The notes: generated by a model from the letters alone, not told the origin. DNA of 64,000 nucleotides from Eustoma russellianum (GCA_036186865.1 AP025055.1:26705940-26769939), one strand, 5' to 3'; shown: positions 24,604 through 36,462, counted from the first letter of the stretch. Program-made: numbers and translations.

Positions 24604-25296
24604 CAAGTGCTTTTGATGTGTCCCTTACCAGACATAAACACTACTTTTGCCATGGCAGTAAAATATGAGAGGAAAATTGTTTACAGTGGTCAGCATAGCA
24701 ATTTCACTAATGATCCTTCTTTTGTTTTGAGTGTTGGAGATGTACGTCAAGGTGTAAATGCTTATGATCACAGTGGTCCTAGGCCTCAGAGTGTGGGTTA
24801 TGGAGTTGCGGGAATGAAGCCAAGAGGAGGAGGTTTCAGGAAAGGAGGAGTTAATTCGCAAAGAATGGGAGCTGACAGTTCAAAGAAGCCTATATGCACT
24901 CACTGTGGTTGGACTGGCCACACAGTTGATAGATGTTATAGGTCACATGGCTTTTCACCAGGCTTTAAGCCTAGGTCACAGATAAATTGTGTTGGAGCTG
25001 ATCAAGAAGATGATAGTCAGGGTGACCTTAATTACCAAATGGAGTATGATTATGCTAAACCAATTGCAGGTTCACATCCTCAACAAGATTCTTTCTCTCA
25101 AATGTCATCTATGCTTACCCAGGAGCAATACAATCAATTAATTGATTTAGTACATGATCACCAGAGGAAAGGATCCAGAAACATGATGGTTCCCGTTGAT
25201 GCTGATGAAAAGGGAGATGCTGTGATGTCAGCTGTGCAGCAGGGCACTTCAGGTAAGATGGCAGGTAATGTATCATGTAAGTTTGTTAGTACATGA
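24604..25296 (+). pseudogene. C Gag C-terminal part with zinc knuckle
   Basis: Same frame after the TAA. It has a glycine/arginine-rich stretch, then a CCHC-like knuckle CTHCGWTGHTVDRC (24895-24936) and the SQINCVGADQ motif. The frame ends at a TGA (25294-25296) standing where protease should begin (W to stop before ILDSG). The knuckle binds nucleic acid during packaging. Confidence 0.8.
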
Positions 25297-25725
25297 ATTT
25301 TAGACTCAGGTACCATAGACCATATTTGTTGTTCTCTTGTCTTATTTGATTCCTATGTACCTGTCACCAACCTAAAAGTCAAATTGCCTAATAATCAATT
25401 AGTTGGAGTCACACATGTTGGCACAGTGACTCTCAATGCCCTTCACACCATTGACAATGTCTTTTTTATGCCTTCATTTACTTTCAATCTAGTATCTCTC
25501 AGAAAGCTCACATCAGTGAACAACATGTCACTATACTTCAGTTCTAAAGTGTAATCTATGAGCAAAAAACCATGAAGATGATCGGTTCAGCTGAAGTTGT
25601 TAGAGGGCTATACCAATTACATCACAATCCTAAGTTCAGTCTAATGAATAAAGAGTCAGGAATTCAGAACAAGAAGGTGAACTCAGTACTAAAAGCATCA
25701 TCTGTGCCGATCACACTTAGATGAC
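25297..25725 (+). pseudogene. C protease region
   Basis: In frame after the TGA it reads ILDSGTIDHICC, so the aspartic D-S-G motif is intact, and continues with NVFFMPSFTFNLVSL, the usual C-terminal protease pattern. Stops near 25552 and 25573 and a frame change before 25726 break it. Confidence 0.7.
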
Positions 25726-26429
25726 ATGCTATGGCATTCAAGATTAGGCCATCCTTCTGAAGCCAGGATGAAAGAGATCCAGAAGTTAGATTCATCCATA
25801 GTGGTCCCAAGTCAGAAATTTTCTTGTACCATTTGCCCCTTATCCAAAAAAATACGCTTACCTTTTCCATTATCCCATTCTGTATCCAAAACTTCCTTTT
25901 CATTAATACATGTAGATATTTGGGGCCCATATAAATACCCTACACTTTTTCATCAAAGATACTTTCTTACTATTGTTGATGACTATAGCAGATTTTGTTG
26001 GTTGTATTTGATGAAAAACAAATCAGAGGCAAGAAGCAATATACAAAATTCTTGTGTTTTTGCTAAGGTCCAGTTTGACTCTAATGTGAAAGTTATACGT
26101 TCTGATAATGGACTGGAATTCAAAATAGATTCGTTTTATGCCTCAAATGGAATTATACACCAAACCAGCTGTGTTCATACACCACAACAGAATGGTTTGG
26201 TTGAGAGAAAGCAGCTACACATCTTGGCAGTGGCAAGAGCTCTAAAGTTTAACGCAAGAATGCCCACTAAGTATTGGGGCTTCTGTGGCCAACACACAGT
26301 CTTCCTTATCAACTTGATTCCATCTCCCATCATTCAACACAAAACCCCATATGAACTTATTTATCATAAACCTCCTCAGTACCAACACCTCAAGGTATTT
26401 GGCTGTTTAGCCTTTGCCTTAAATACCAG
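25726..26429 (+). pseudogene. C integrase, cut by element B
   Basis: Starts MLWHSRLGHPSEARMKEIQ with HHCC completed by CTICPLSKK. The DDE core is visible in IHVDIWGPY, VIRSDNGLEF and NGLVERKQL. The reading ends at FGCLAFALNT, where element B begins. The residues after that in the open frame are LTR sequence of B. The integrase C-terminus resumes at 35023. Confidence 0.85.
26425..26429. repeat. Target-site duplication ACCAG (left of B)
   Basis: ACCAG precedes the 5' LTR of B. An identical ACCAG follows its 3' LTR at 35018-35022. Confidence 0.9.
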
Positions 26430-27874
26430 TGTTAGTGTATGTGCCCTAGGCCATGATTTGGATATTTATGTTATGCATTTATTATTAATAAAAGAGGTTT
26501 TATTATCATTATTGTTGGTTAGTATGTTACATAATTTTGATATATGTCCCTGATTCATTATTGTTATGGAGATAAAATAATTTATAATCAGTATGAGTAT
26601 TGATTTGATAATCATGAGATGATTATGTGTATGGTGATACGAATCAATCTCATAGATACTTGTTAGAGAACAGTGTATTGGATAGACCCATCATGAGATT
26701 GCTACATGGATTAGCGTCATAAGTAAATCTCATGATAGTCATGTTTTAATCCTTTGACTTGAGATTGTCATAGTTTCCAACATAAGGACTATTATATTTT
26801 GACATGATCAAACGTTATCCGTAATTGGATAATAATAAAGGTCATGATTGAATGTGATAGAAATTATGTAGAGGATATTGAACAATCAAGATAGAATTTG
26901 TCCCTCTCTTTTGAGAGAGATATCTTTGGGCACCTCGATTAGTTAGAGTGTGAAATGCATGGCCGTGCTCAAATGGATTGATAGTGTGATCAATATCATT
27001 TGTTTTATCAGTCTACTTAGAGATCGAGTAATCATATGTTTGAACTATATAAGTATGACGCTGACCATGACTTATGTTCAAACTAGATATCGTGTGACAA
27101 AAGGATTAATGCATGCACTATTATTAGGCTAGTTGGACTTTACTCGTATTAATTGGGTAGTTGTAATGCCTTACTAGAGGCCAATTACGACTTGTTGGTT
27201 TAATAGAGATTTGATCAACTGCCAATTAATATAGGCCTATCGGGTCACACATAAGAATGCGTATGGCTGAGATTAATAATATTAATAATATTAATATTGG
27301 ATATTAATTATTATTATTATTATCGTTTTTTAATATTAATAATATTAATATTGGATATTAATTATTATTATTGTTAATTTCGTTTTTTTATGTATATATT
27401 TATATCATCGGATAATAACAGAGAATCCATATTTGATATGGATTTTGATTTGTTTTATCTAATCCTAACAGAATCCGTATATGGTACGGATTTTGATAGC
27501 GTTAACAAATCCGATCTGCAATCGGATTTTGATATCTATATATATGTATGGAGCTTGGCGTATCTCATACACCAAGCAATTAGAAAAACGAAAGAACAGA
27601 AAACGAAACCCTAGAATCGTTTTTGAGAAAAACGAGTTCTTTAGCCGCGCCGTTTGAAGAGCTAGCACTCCGGGCGGAAGCGTTCGTGTGGATAACGGCA
27701 GAGGGTGTTCGTGATTTCGTACCTCTTCCATCTGCAGACTTCAAATCTACGGAGGTAGTTTTTGATTTCTTTTGTCGAATTAAACGAACAACATGGATCC
27801 TTGGTAGGAAATCGAAGATCAAGTTTTTGTTTTCCGCTGCGCGTTTGGCAGTGATCTCGGTTGATTTCCTAACA
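26430..27874 (+). repeat. 5' LTR of element B
   Basis: 1445 bp, TGTTAGTGTATGTGCC...TTTCCTAACA. An AT-rich segment of ATT repeats lies at about 27275-27375. Three 21-bp palindromes follow at 27424, 27472 and 27508, and a TATA stretch at 27531-27548. Transcription probably starts shortly after that (inference). Confidence 0.92.
27424..27548 (+). promoter_or_regulatory. Triple palindrome plus TATA box in LTR of B
   Basis: Three copies of AATCC-N11-GGATT, each exactly 21 bp, start at 27424, 27472 and 27508. Each is followed by TTGAT, and then TATCTATATATATG begins at 27534. The first has 9-bp perfect arms, the third 8-bp. The arrangement looks like an upstream activating module with a core promoter. 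The 3' LTR has the same at 34565-34690. Confidence 0.65.
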
Positions 27875-27875
27875 G

Positions 27876-27888
27876 TGGTATCAGAGAC
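27876..27888 (+). other. Primer-binding site of element B
   Basis: TGGTATCAGAGAC, one base after the LTR, matching initiator tRNA-Met as in the A units except near its end. Confidence 0.85.
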
Positions 27889-29601
27889 ACTTGTTGATTT
27901 CGTTTAAATCGATTATATCATACTTATGTGATTATATGTTTACTGTTTTTCGTATGGCATGATATGTACAAAAACCCCAACTCGGATTTCATATGATGAG
28001 AGAAGAATGGTGTTTTTCAAATCGTTTTCATGAGATGATTTGTATACGGCGGTTTTCGTTTGTCATGTGATGATTAAAACCGATTCTGTTTATATTAGAT
28101 ATAAACATACGCCATGTGTAAAACCCTATTCGAATCTCATCTGGTGAGAACGGATTGATGTTTTCAATTTGTTTTCATGAGACGTTATGATTCGAGATTG
28201 TTATATGTGATATAATGTTTTCGTTTTTCATGAGATGATAAAAAACGATTATGTTTATATCGATATGAACAACCGATAATGATTCTGTAAGAGTTATGCA
28301 TATTCAAAACAGACAGATTATCAATTCGATTGATGATTCTGTTTTCGGATTTCGAATGGCAGATTGATTCTGTTTCGGATTTCGAACAGCAGATTATCAA
28401 TTCGATTGATGATTCTGTTTTGGGCTTTGAATGATAACTCTCGGTTCGATCGGTGCTTCTATAAGGGTTTACACGTAATCAAAACAGTAAGATCGTTAAT
28501 ATGATTGACGCGTCTGTGTTAGGGTTTTGAAAAGAAAATTATCAATGCGATTGATACTTTCTGTTTGGCTTCGCGGGACCGCCGTATGCGTACGCCCTAT
28601 AGTTCGTTACCGTGACATTAAGAATGTCAATATATATTTATTTGTTATAATATGTTTGTGTAAAATATATTATAATTGTTGATGTCTTTGCATGGTGCAT
28701 AGCATGGCCTCAGGACCTATGTGATTGACTTAGTCATATTTCTGTTTTGGGTTATTATGGCCTACGTGCCGCTGTAGTTTTTGTTGTATTTTATTATACA
28801 ATTAGTTAGGGTTTTTCTTTATTATTGTAATAAATGAAGAATCAAGCTACAAAAGTGGTGATGGCGACACATACCAAGAACGAGTGGATTCCATGTAGAT
28901 GGAGGCACGAGCTCAAGACAAGAAGATATGTATCATTGCAAATGTTGTAATAGGAAGTCTTTCACATAGGGTTTCCTTTATGATCTTCATTTGGTCTCAT
29001 GAAGATCATATTTAGTTTGGCCATGCTATGTCACGTTTACATATTTATCATTTTGTATGACATGCGTGAATGATATATTATATATGCATATAGGATGCTA
29101 CGATATAATGATATGCAATGCAAGACATAAACTAAGTTGAACCCTCATTAATAATTTAAGTCTTGATGCCATCCATGTCTTAAAAACCTATTAAAACTGG
29201 GATTGTATTAAAGTAGGTATTGCCAAAGCAATGTGCTTTAAACATTCCTAGCTACGTAGGATGAGTAATAGTGCTACTCATATGTTTAAAATTGGTTAGA
29301 CTTAATTGGGCTATCAAAACGGTTTTGGGCCCAAGGCATTAGATGGAATATAACATACAATGATATATGATGTCATTATTCCATAAATTCTAAGAGTTAC
29401 ATGAGATTTAATTGGTAAAGAAGTTACCTACCTAAATAACTTAATTTTAAGCGTCATGCCAAAGCTGAGTTTAGAATTAAGTCAAATATGGATCTTAGCT
29501 CACTAAAATATTTCTTTTGAGGGTTATATTTTAGTGGGAGTTTTATAAATTTTAACCTCATTATTAATAAAGTGTTACTTTGCATGTCGTGTAGATCATA
29601 A
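27889..29601 (+). other. Leader of element B
   Basis: About 1.7 kb without a supported ORF. It contains repeated stretches around GATTGATGATTCTGTTTT and TTTCGGATTTCGAA near 28310-28420. Near 28573 the GC-rich hairpin island of the A units is missing, with the flanks joined at CTTCG/CGGGAC. Confidence 0.6.
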
Positions 29602-29883
29602 ATGGCTGCTAATAACAATTCCACCTTATCGCTGCGATCTATCCTTGAGAAGGAAAAACTAAAAGAATGTGGGACTAATTTTGTTGACTGGTTTCGAAAC
29701 TTGAGAATTTTTCTCAAGCAAGAAAAGAAGTCCTACGTGCTCGATGACCCTGTCCCTGAACCCCCTCCCGCTGATGCTTCTGTTGCTGTTAAGAACAAGT
29801 ATAAGAAGCATGTTGAAGATTCCAATGACATAGGATGTCTAATGTTGGCAACTATGTGTCCAGGACTTCAGAAAGACCTGTAA
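29602..29883 (+). pseudogene. B Gag N-terminal piece
   Basis: Starts MAANNNSTLSLRSILEKEKL and runs 93 residues through FVDWFRNLRIFLKQEKK and CLMLATMCPGLQKDL to TAA (29881-29883), where the A units have GAA for Glu. The frame continues on the other side. It is a clean nonsense substitution, not an indel. Confidence 0.85.
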
Positions 29884-29901
29884 CACTTAGAAGCTTATGA
29901 G

Positions 29902-31044
29902 ATGAGTGTGCATCTCAAACAAGCTTTCCAACAACAGGCTAGGCAGGATAGGTTCGACACCGCTGTTGCACTTTTTGACTGTAAGATGTCTGAAGGTGAA
30001 TCTGTTAGTGCTCATGTTCTGAAGATGAAAGGCTATATAGATCACCTTGCAAGACTTGGATATCCCCTGAGTTTGGAACTCGCCACGGATTTGATCCTAC
30101 ACTCTTTGCCTAGCAGTTTTTCTCAGTTCGTCATGAACTACAATATGAATAATATGGAAAAGTCCATTCCTGAGCTACATGGTATGCTCAAAACTGCTGA
30201 GGGGAATATCAAGAAGCCTACCCATGTATTGAGTGTCAATACCAAGCTAATGAAAAAGAAAGCTAAAGGCAAGGGTAAGGCTAAAAGTGCAAAGGGTGCA
30301 AAGGGTCAAGCTAAACCGAAACCTGGTCCCAAGGCAAAGGTTCCGAAGGAAGGATCTTGTTTCCATTGCAACAAGCCTGGGCATTGGAAAAGAAATTGTG
30401 ATGTTTATTTGGAGGAGTTGAAGAAGCTGAAGGGTAGTACGACTACATCTTCAGGTATTTATGTTATAGAAATTAATTTATCTACTTCTTCTACCTGGGT
30501 AGTAGATACTGGATGTGGATCCCATATTTGTACAAATATGCAGGGGCTCAAAAGGTGTAGGATGCTGAAGAAGGGCGAGGTGGACCTACGTGTTGGCAAT
30601 AGAGCAAGAGTTACTGCTATAGCTGTAGGGACCTATGAGCTTGTCTTGCCCAATGGGCTTTTGTTAGTTTTAAACAATTGCTTTTATGTTCCTACTATGA
30701 GTAGGAATCTTATTTCAGTGTCTGTTTTGGATGATGAAGGTTATTCATTTTTAATTAAAAATAAGAAGTGTTCTATTTTTGATAAAAATGACTTGCTTTA
30801 TTGTATTGCAAGTAGTTATAATGGCATTTATGTCCTTAACCTTGATGATTCCAATGACAGTAATATTTATAACATATCTTCAAAGAGAACTAAGCCAAAT
30901 GAACTAAACCCTGCATATTTATGGCATTGTCGCCTTAGCCATATAAATGAGAAGCGCGTATCTAAACTCCATCAAGATGGATTATTAGATTCATTTGATT
31001 TGAATCATTTGAAAATTGCGAGTCTTGTTTGCTTGGAAAGATGA
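29902..31044 (+). pseudogene. B Gag C-terminus, protease and integrase HHCC
   Basis: Continues Gag, then the lysine/glycine-rich tail with KSAKGAKGQAKPKPGPK, the zinc knuckle CFHCNKPGHWKRNC (30358-30399), protease WVVDTGCGSH (D-T-G at 30505-30513) and LWHCRLSHINEKR of the HHCC region. A lost T near 31000, relative to A1, shifts the frame before the two cysteines, and the piece ends at 31044. Confidence 0.85.
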
Positions 31045-31865
31045 CAAAGACTCCTTTTACTGGACATAGTGAAAGGGCTAATGACTTATTGGGCTTGGTA
31101 CATACAGATGTATGCGGCCCAATCAGCATTAGTGCCAGGGGAGGATTTCAGTATTTCATTACTTTTACTGATGATTTCAGTAGGTATGACTATGTCTACC
31201 TAATGAAACATAAGCATGAGTCTTTTGAAATGTTTAGAACTTTTCAAAATGAAGTACAAAATCAACTTGGTAAGACAATTAAAACCCTTCGATCAGATCG
31301 AGGTGGTGAATATTTGAGCCAAGAATTTGACCAACATCTAAGAAATTGTGGAATCGTTTCACAGTTGACTCCTCCAGGAACTCCACAATGGAATGGTGTT
31401 TCTGAAAGGAGAAATCGGACTATATTGGATATGGTTCGATCTATGATGGGTCAAGTAGATCTTCCTTTATCCTTTTGGGGTTATGCCTTGGAGACAGCTG
31501 CATTCATTTTGAACCGTGTACCATCTAAAGCGGTTGAAAAGACACCATATGAGATGTGGACTGGTAAGAGACCCAGTTTGTCTTTTCTTAAGATTTGGGG
31601 TTGTGAAGCTTATGTGAAAAGATTAATGTCAGATAAGCTAGCTCCAAAATCTATCAAATGTATTTTTGTGGGGTATCCTAAAGAAACTAAAGGGTACTAT
31701 TTCTATATTCCCTCAGAGAACAAAGTGTTTGTTGCTCGAAATGGAGTCTTTTTGGAAAAGGAGTTTCTCTCCAAGAGAACAAGTGGGAGTATAGTACAAC
31801 TTGAGGAAACTCAAGTTCCACAAGATATCGTTGAACCGTCTTTAGAGACGATTTCAGAACCATAA
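31029..31865 (+). pseudogene. B integrase core
   Basis: In frame from LGKMTKTPFTG. It shows VHTDVCGP, LRSDRGGEYLS and NGVSERRNR, the DDE residues, then WGCEAYVKR and the KSIKCIFVGYPKETKGYYFY region of the integrase C-terminal part. It ends at TAA (31862-31864), where A1 has CAA (Gln). Confidence 0.87.
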
Positions 31866-31956
31866 ACAGTTGTGGAGCCTGAAAATGTAACACAAGTCCA
31901 ACGCAGATCTGATAGGATACATCGTCAGCCAGAGAGATACGGATTTCTTGTGACTG

Positions 31957-33354
31957 ATGATAGTGAAGTTGCTCATAGATCAAGATGAGCCTACTACCTA
32001 TCAGGAAGCTGTGTCAGGTCCAGATTCAGATAAATGGCTTGGAGCCATGAATTCTGAGATGCAATCCATGTTTGATAACCAAGTTTGGTCTTTAATTGAT
32101 CCTCCAGAGGGTATTAAGACTATTGGTTGCAAATGGGTTTTCAAGAAGAAAACTAACATGGATGGAAATGTGCAAACCTACAAAGCAAGGCTTGTGGCTA
32201 AAGGTTTCAAGCAAACTCATGGTATAGACTATGATGAAACCTTTTCACCAGTAGCTATGCTTAAGTCTATTCGAATTCTCCTTGCCATTGCAGCATACTA
32301 TGATTATGAGATATGGCAAATGGATGTCAAAACTGCTTTCCTTAATGCAAATTTACTCGAGGATGTGTACATGACACAACCTGAGGGTTTTGTAAATCGT
32401 GAGAATTCAAAGAAGGTTTGCAAGCTTCAAAGGTCCATCTATGGATTGAAGCAAGCATCTCGAAGCTGGAATCCTCGTTTTGATGAAACAGTTAAGAACT
32501 TTGGTTTCATCAAGAATGAAGATGAACCTTGTGTTTACAAGATGGTTAGTGGGAGTGCAGTAGTGTTTTTGGTCCTATATGTGGATGACATATTGTTTAT
32601 TGGAAATGATATCCTTACCTTGCAAAAGGTTAAGGCTTGGTTAGGGAATTCATTTTCAATGAAGGACTTGGGCGAGGCTACCTATATCCTTGGTATCAAG
32701 ATCTATAGAGATAGATCTAAAAGGATAATAGGCTTGAGTCAGAGTACATACATAGATAAAATGTTGAAGAGGTTCAACATGCAAGAGTCCAAGAAAGGAT
32801 TCTTGCCTATGTCTCATGGCATTCATCTTAGCAAGAATCAATGTCCTCAGACATCTGATGAGCGAGATCGAATGAATAAAATTCCTTATGCTTCTGCTAT
32901 AGGATCGATCATGTATGCCATGTTATGTACTAGACCAGATGTCTCATATCCATTGAGCACAACCAGTAGATATCAAGCTGACCCCGGTGAAGGTCACTGG
33001 ACAGCTGTCAAGAATATTCTTAAGTACCTCAGAAGGACTAAAGAAGTATTCTTGGTTTATGGAGGTTTGGATGACCAGTTAGTTGTAAATGGTTACACAG
33101 ATGCTAGCTTCCAAACCGACATAGATGATTTCAGATCGCAGTCCGGTTTTGTATTCACATTGAATGGTGGAGCTGTTAGTTGGAAGAGTTCAAAACAAAG
33201 CACTGTCGCTGATTCTACAACAGAGGCTGGGTATATAGCAGCATCAGATGCAGCTAAAGAAGCAGTTTGGTTGAAGAAGTTCATCACTGAGCTAGGGTGG
33301 TACCTAGCATTGCAAATCCTGTGGACATTTATTGTGACAACAATGGTTCCATAG
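31957..33354 (+). pseudogene. B reverse transcriptase and RNase H
   Basis: 465 residues open. A two-base deletion near 31972, relative to A1, separates it from the integrase frame. RT motifs: GCKWVFKKK, LVAKGFKQTHGIDYDETFSPV, MDVKTAFLN, SIYGLKQASRSW and YVDD (32578-32589). RNase H: GYTDASF, but STTEAGY instead of STTEAEY, so the acidic residue expected there is Gly (GAG to GGG). Frame is lost near 33294 by one base. Confidence 0.88.
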
Positions 33355-33554
33355 CACAAGCAAAAGAGCCTAGGTTTTATCAGAGATCTAAACATATACT
33401 CAGACGCTACCATCTCATTCGAGACATCATCGATAGAGGAGATGTCAAGATATGCAAAGTTGACACAAACGATAACATAGCGGATCCATTGACTAAGCCT
33501 CTCTCACGGGTCAATGATCAGCATACTAGATCTATGGGTCTCAGATATTTGTAG
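33297..33554 (+). pseudogene. B RNase H C-terminal end
   Basis: After the frameshift this frame reads DIYCDNNGSIAQAKEP, HILRRYHLIRDII and NIADPLTKPLSR, the usual end of copia RNase H, and stops at 33552-33554. It is followed at 33564 by the polypurine tract. Confidence 0.85.
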
Positions 33555-33563
33555 GCCTAGTGC

Positions 33564-33574
33564 AAGTGGGAGAT
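33564..33574 (+). other. Polypurine tract of element B
   Basis: AAGTGGGAGAT directly precedes the 3' LTR. Confidence 0.85.
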
Positions 33575-35017
33575 TGTTAGTGTATGTGCCCTAGGCCATG
33601 ATTTGGATATTTATGTTATGCATTTATTATTAATAAAAGAGGTTTTATTATCATTATTGTTGGTTAGTATGTTACACAATTTTGATATATGTCCCTGATT
33701 CATTATTGTTATGGAGATAAAATAATTTATAATCAGTATGAGTATTGATTTGATAATCATGAGATGATTATGTGTATGGTGATACGAATCAACCTCATAG
33801 ATACTTGTTAGAGAACAGTGTATTGGATAGACCCATCATGAGATTGCTACATGGATTAGCGTCATAAGTAAATCTCATGATAGTCATGTTTTAATCCTTT
33901 GACTTGAGATTGTCATAGTTTCCAACATAAGGACTATTATATTTTGACATGATCAAACGTTATCCGTAACTGGATAATAATAAAGGTCATGATTGAATGT
34001 GATAGAAATTATGTAGAGGATATTGAACAATCAAGATAGAATTTGTCCCTCTCTTTTGAGAGAGATATCTTTGGGCCCCTCGATTAGTTAGACTGTGAAA
34101 TGCATGGCCGTGCTCAAATGAATTGATAGTGTGATCAATATCATTTGTTTTATCAGTCTACTTAGAGATCGAGTAATCATATGTTTGAACTATATAAGTA
34201 TGAAGCTGACCATGACTTATGTTCAAACTAGATATCGTGTGACAAAAGGATTAATGCATGTACTATTATTAGGCTAGTTGGACTTTACTCGTATTAATTG
34301 GGTAGTTGTAATGCCTTGCTAGAGGCCAATTACGACTTGTTGGTTTAATAGAGATTTGATCAACTGCCAATTAATATGGGCCTATCGGGTCACACACAAG
34401 AATGCGTATGGCTGAGATTAATAATATTAATAATATTAATATTAGATATTAATTATTATTATTATTATCGTTTTTAATATTAATAATATTAATATTGGAT
34501 ATTAATTATTATTATTGTTAATTTCGTTTTTTATGTATATATTTATATCATCGGATAATAACAGAGAATCCATATTTGATATGGATTTTGATTTGTGTTA
34601 TCTAATCCTAACAGAATCCGTATCTGGTACGGATTTTGATAGCGTTAACAAATCCGATCTGCAATCGGATTTTGATATCTATATATATGTATGGAGCTTG
34701 GCATATCTCATACACCAAGCAATTAGAAAAACGAAAGAACAGAAAACGAAACCCTAGAATCGTTTTTAAGAAAAACGAGTTCTTCAGCCGCGCCGTTTGA
34801 AGAGCTAGCACTCCGGGCGGAAGCGTTCGTGTGGATACCGACAGAGGGTGTTCGTGATTTCGCACCTCTTCCATCTGCAGACTTCGAATCTACGGAGGTA
34901 GTTTTTGATTTCTTTTGTCGAATTAAACGAACAACATGGATCCTTGGTAGGAAATCGGAGATCAAGTTTTTGTTTTCCGCTGCGCGTTTGGCAGTGATCT
35001 CGGTTGATTTCCTAACA
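33575..35017 (+). repeat. 3' LTR of element B
   Basis: 1443 bp, same ends as the 5' LTR. Differences are mostly transitions (for example near 33678, 33792, 33969, 34379 and 34868), as expected for methylated DNA. The three palindromes and the TATA stretch are conserved at 34565-34690. Confidence 0.92.
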
Positions 35018-35022
35018 ACCAG
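35018..35022. repeat. Target-site duplication ACCAG (right of B)
   Basis: Identical to 26425-26429. Element C sequence resumes immediately afterwards. Confidence 0.9.
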
Positions 35023-35649
35023 ACCTCACAAAGAAAAATTTGCCCCTAGATCAAGACCATGCATTTTTCTTGGGTTATGTTATACCACAAAGGGATATAT
35101 TCTTTAGGACCTGTCTACAAAAGAAATTCTTATATCTAGGGATATTGAGTTTCATGAATCTGTTTTCCCTTTGGTCACAGATTCTTCATCACCAACCAAT
35201 ACTTCTGTGTCACATCCTTCTTCAGGACCTACACCTTAAGTCATACCAGACCCTCATCCTTTTGCTACACTAACACCTACCCCAACTGTGCCTACAAACC
35301 AAACAGAATCAGAGTCTCTTCCTACAAGTTCCTCTCCCAAAACACAAAATAATCACATAATAACTCCATCTGTATCATCACCCTCATCAATTGGCTCTAC
35401 TCCCAACACATATAGTCCACAGCTCCTCAACCAATCACAAGCATTAATATCTGTCTTCCTCTTCGTCACTCACCTAGACCTGCAAGAATCAGGAGGCCAC
35501 CTGTCAGACTACAAGATTACTGCTGCAATTCTCTAATACTAATATACATCCCTGAATCATCTCATTACACTTCAGCTCACTCTCTTCACAAATGCTTCAC
35601 ATACCAAGTCCTGTAACCTCAGTATAAAACCTTTGTATCAAATACTAAC
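35023..35649 (+). pseudogene. C integrase C-terminus and linker
   Basis: Resumes with HKEKFAPRSRPCIFLGLCYTTKGY, the usual integrase C-terminal motif, then a Ser/Pro/Thr-rich linker (LPTSSSPKTQNNHI and similar). One-base shifts and stops (for example TAA near 35238) divide it into several short frames. Joined to 25726-26429 in organisation, it shows that B interrupted the integrase gene. Confidence 0.8.
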
Positions 35650-36460
35650 ATGCATATTGAGCCTACTTCTTATCTTGAAGCAGCCAGCTCTCCAGCCTGG
35701 CAAGAGGCCATACAGACTGAGTTAGCTGCCTTAGAAGCTAACCACACTTGGACTGTTTTGACTCTACCTGCAGGTAAATAGCCTATTGGTTGCAAATGAG
35801 TGTACAAAGTCAAGCACAAATATGATGGAACAGTAGAGAGGTACAAGGCAAAGCTGGTTGCTAAGGGATACACACAAAAATATGGGATAGACTACCAAGA
35901 CACTTTTCCCCCGTGACAAAGATGACTACTGTCAGAGTAGTTTTGGCACTTGCAGCTAATAAGGGTTGATGTCTGCAGCAACTAGACATCAACAATGCCT
36001 TTCTACATGAAGATCTCCATGAGGAGATATATATGGTGCCACCACCAGGTCTTACACTTCCGCAACCCATCATGGTTTGTAAACTTCAGAAGTCCCTATA
36101 TGGATTGAAACAAGCAAGTAGAGAATGGAATGCTAAGTTAACAAGGTTCCTACTGGAAGCATGCTTCACATAATCCAGAAATGACTATACACTATTCCTC
36201 AAGCATACTCCCAGTTACTTGTTAATCCTCCTAGTGTATGTGGATGACATAATCCTTGCTTGTTCTGATTCATAGGCCATTCAGGATATTAAACAACAAC
36301 TTCACACAGCCTTCAAGATTAAAGACTTGGGTGACCTTAGGTACTTTTTAGGCATAAAAGTAGCCAGGTCACAGGGGAGGGCTCTTTATCAATCAAAGGA
36401 AATACACTCTGGAACTACTTGAGAACACTGGATTTCTGGAATCAAAACCTGCTAAGAGCC
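35650..36460 (+). pseudogene. C reverse transcriptase
   Basis: Readable in pieces: AWQEAIQTELAALEANHTW, GCK followed by a TGA in place of Trp, LVAKGYTQKYGIDYQDTF, LDINNAFLH, SLYGLKQASREWN and YVDDIILA at about 36237. Nonsense codons are present (for example TAG near 35778, TGA near 35797 and TAG near 36274), mostly C-to-T type changes. No open segment is long enough to function. Confidence 0.8.
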
Positions 36461-36462
36461 CT

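Larger units (their letters stand above)
26430..35017 (+). mobile_element. Complete Ty1/copia element B nested in C
   Basis: 8588 bp with two full LTRs (26430-27874, 33575-35017), primer-binding site, leader, gag-pol, polypurine tract and an exact 5-bp target duplication. It is the same family as the A array (same Gag, same LTR ends) but on the opposite strand. By eye about 20 substitutions separate its two LTRs over 1.44 kb, roughly 1.5 percent, so it is fairly young yet not new. Two nonsense codons and three frameshifts in gag-pol make it defective. It has lost the leader hairpin island present in the A units. Confidence 0.93.

Noticed and set aside
27390..27907. Several open frames in the 5' LTR of B (and equivalents in the 3' LTR)
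   Set aside because: Translations of the palindrome and U5 region on either strand; the two LTRs have them only because they are copies.
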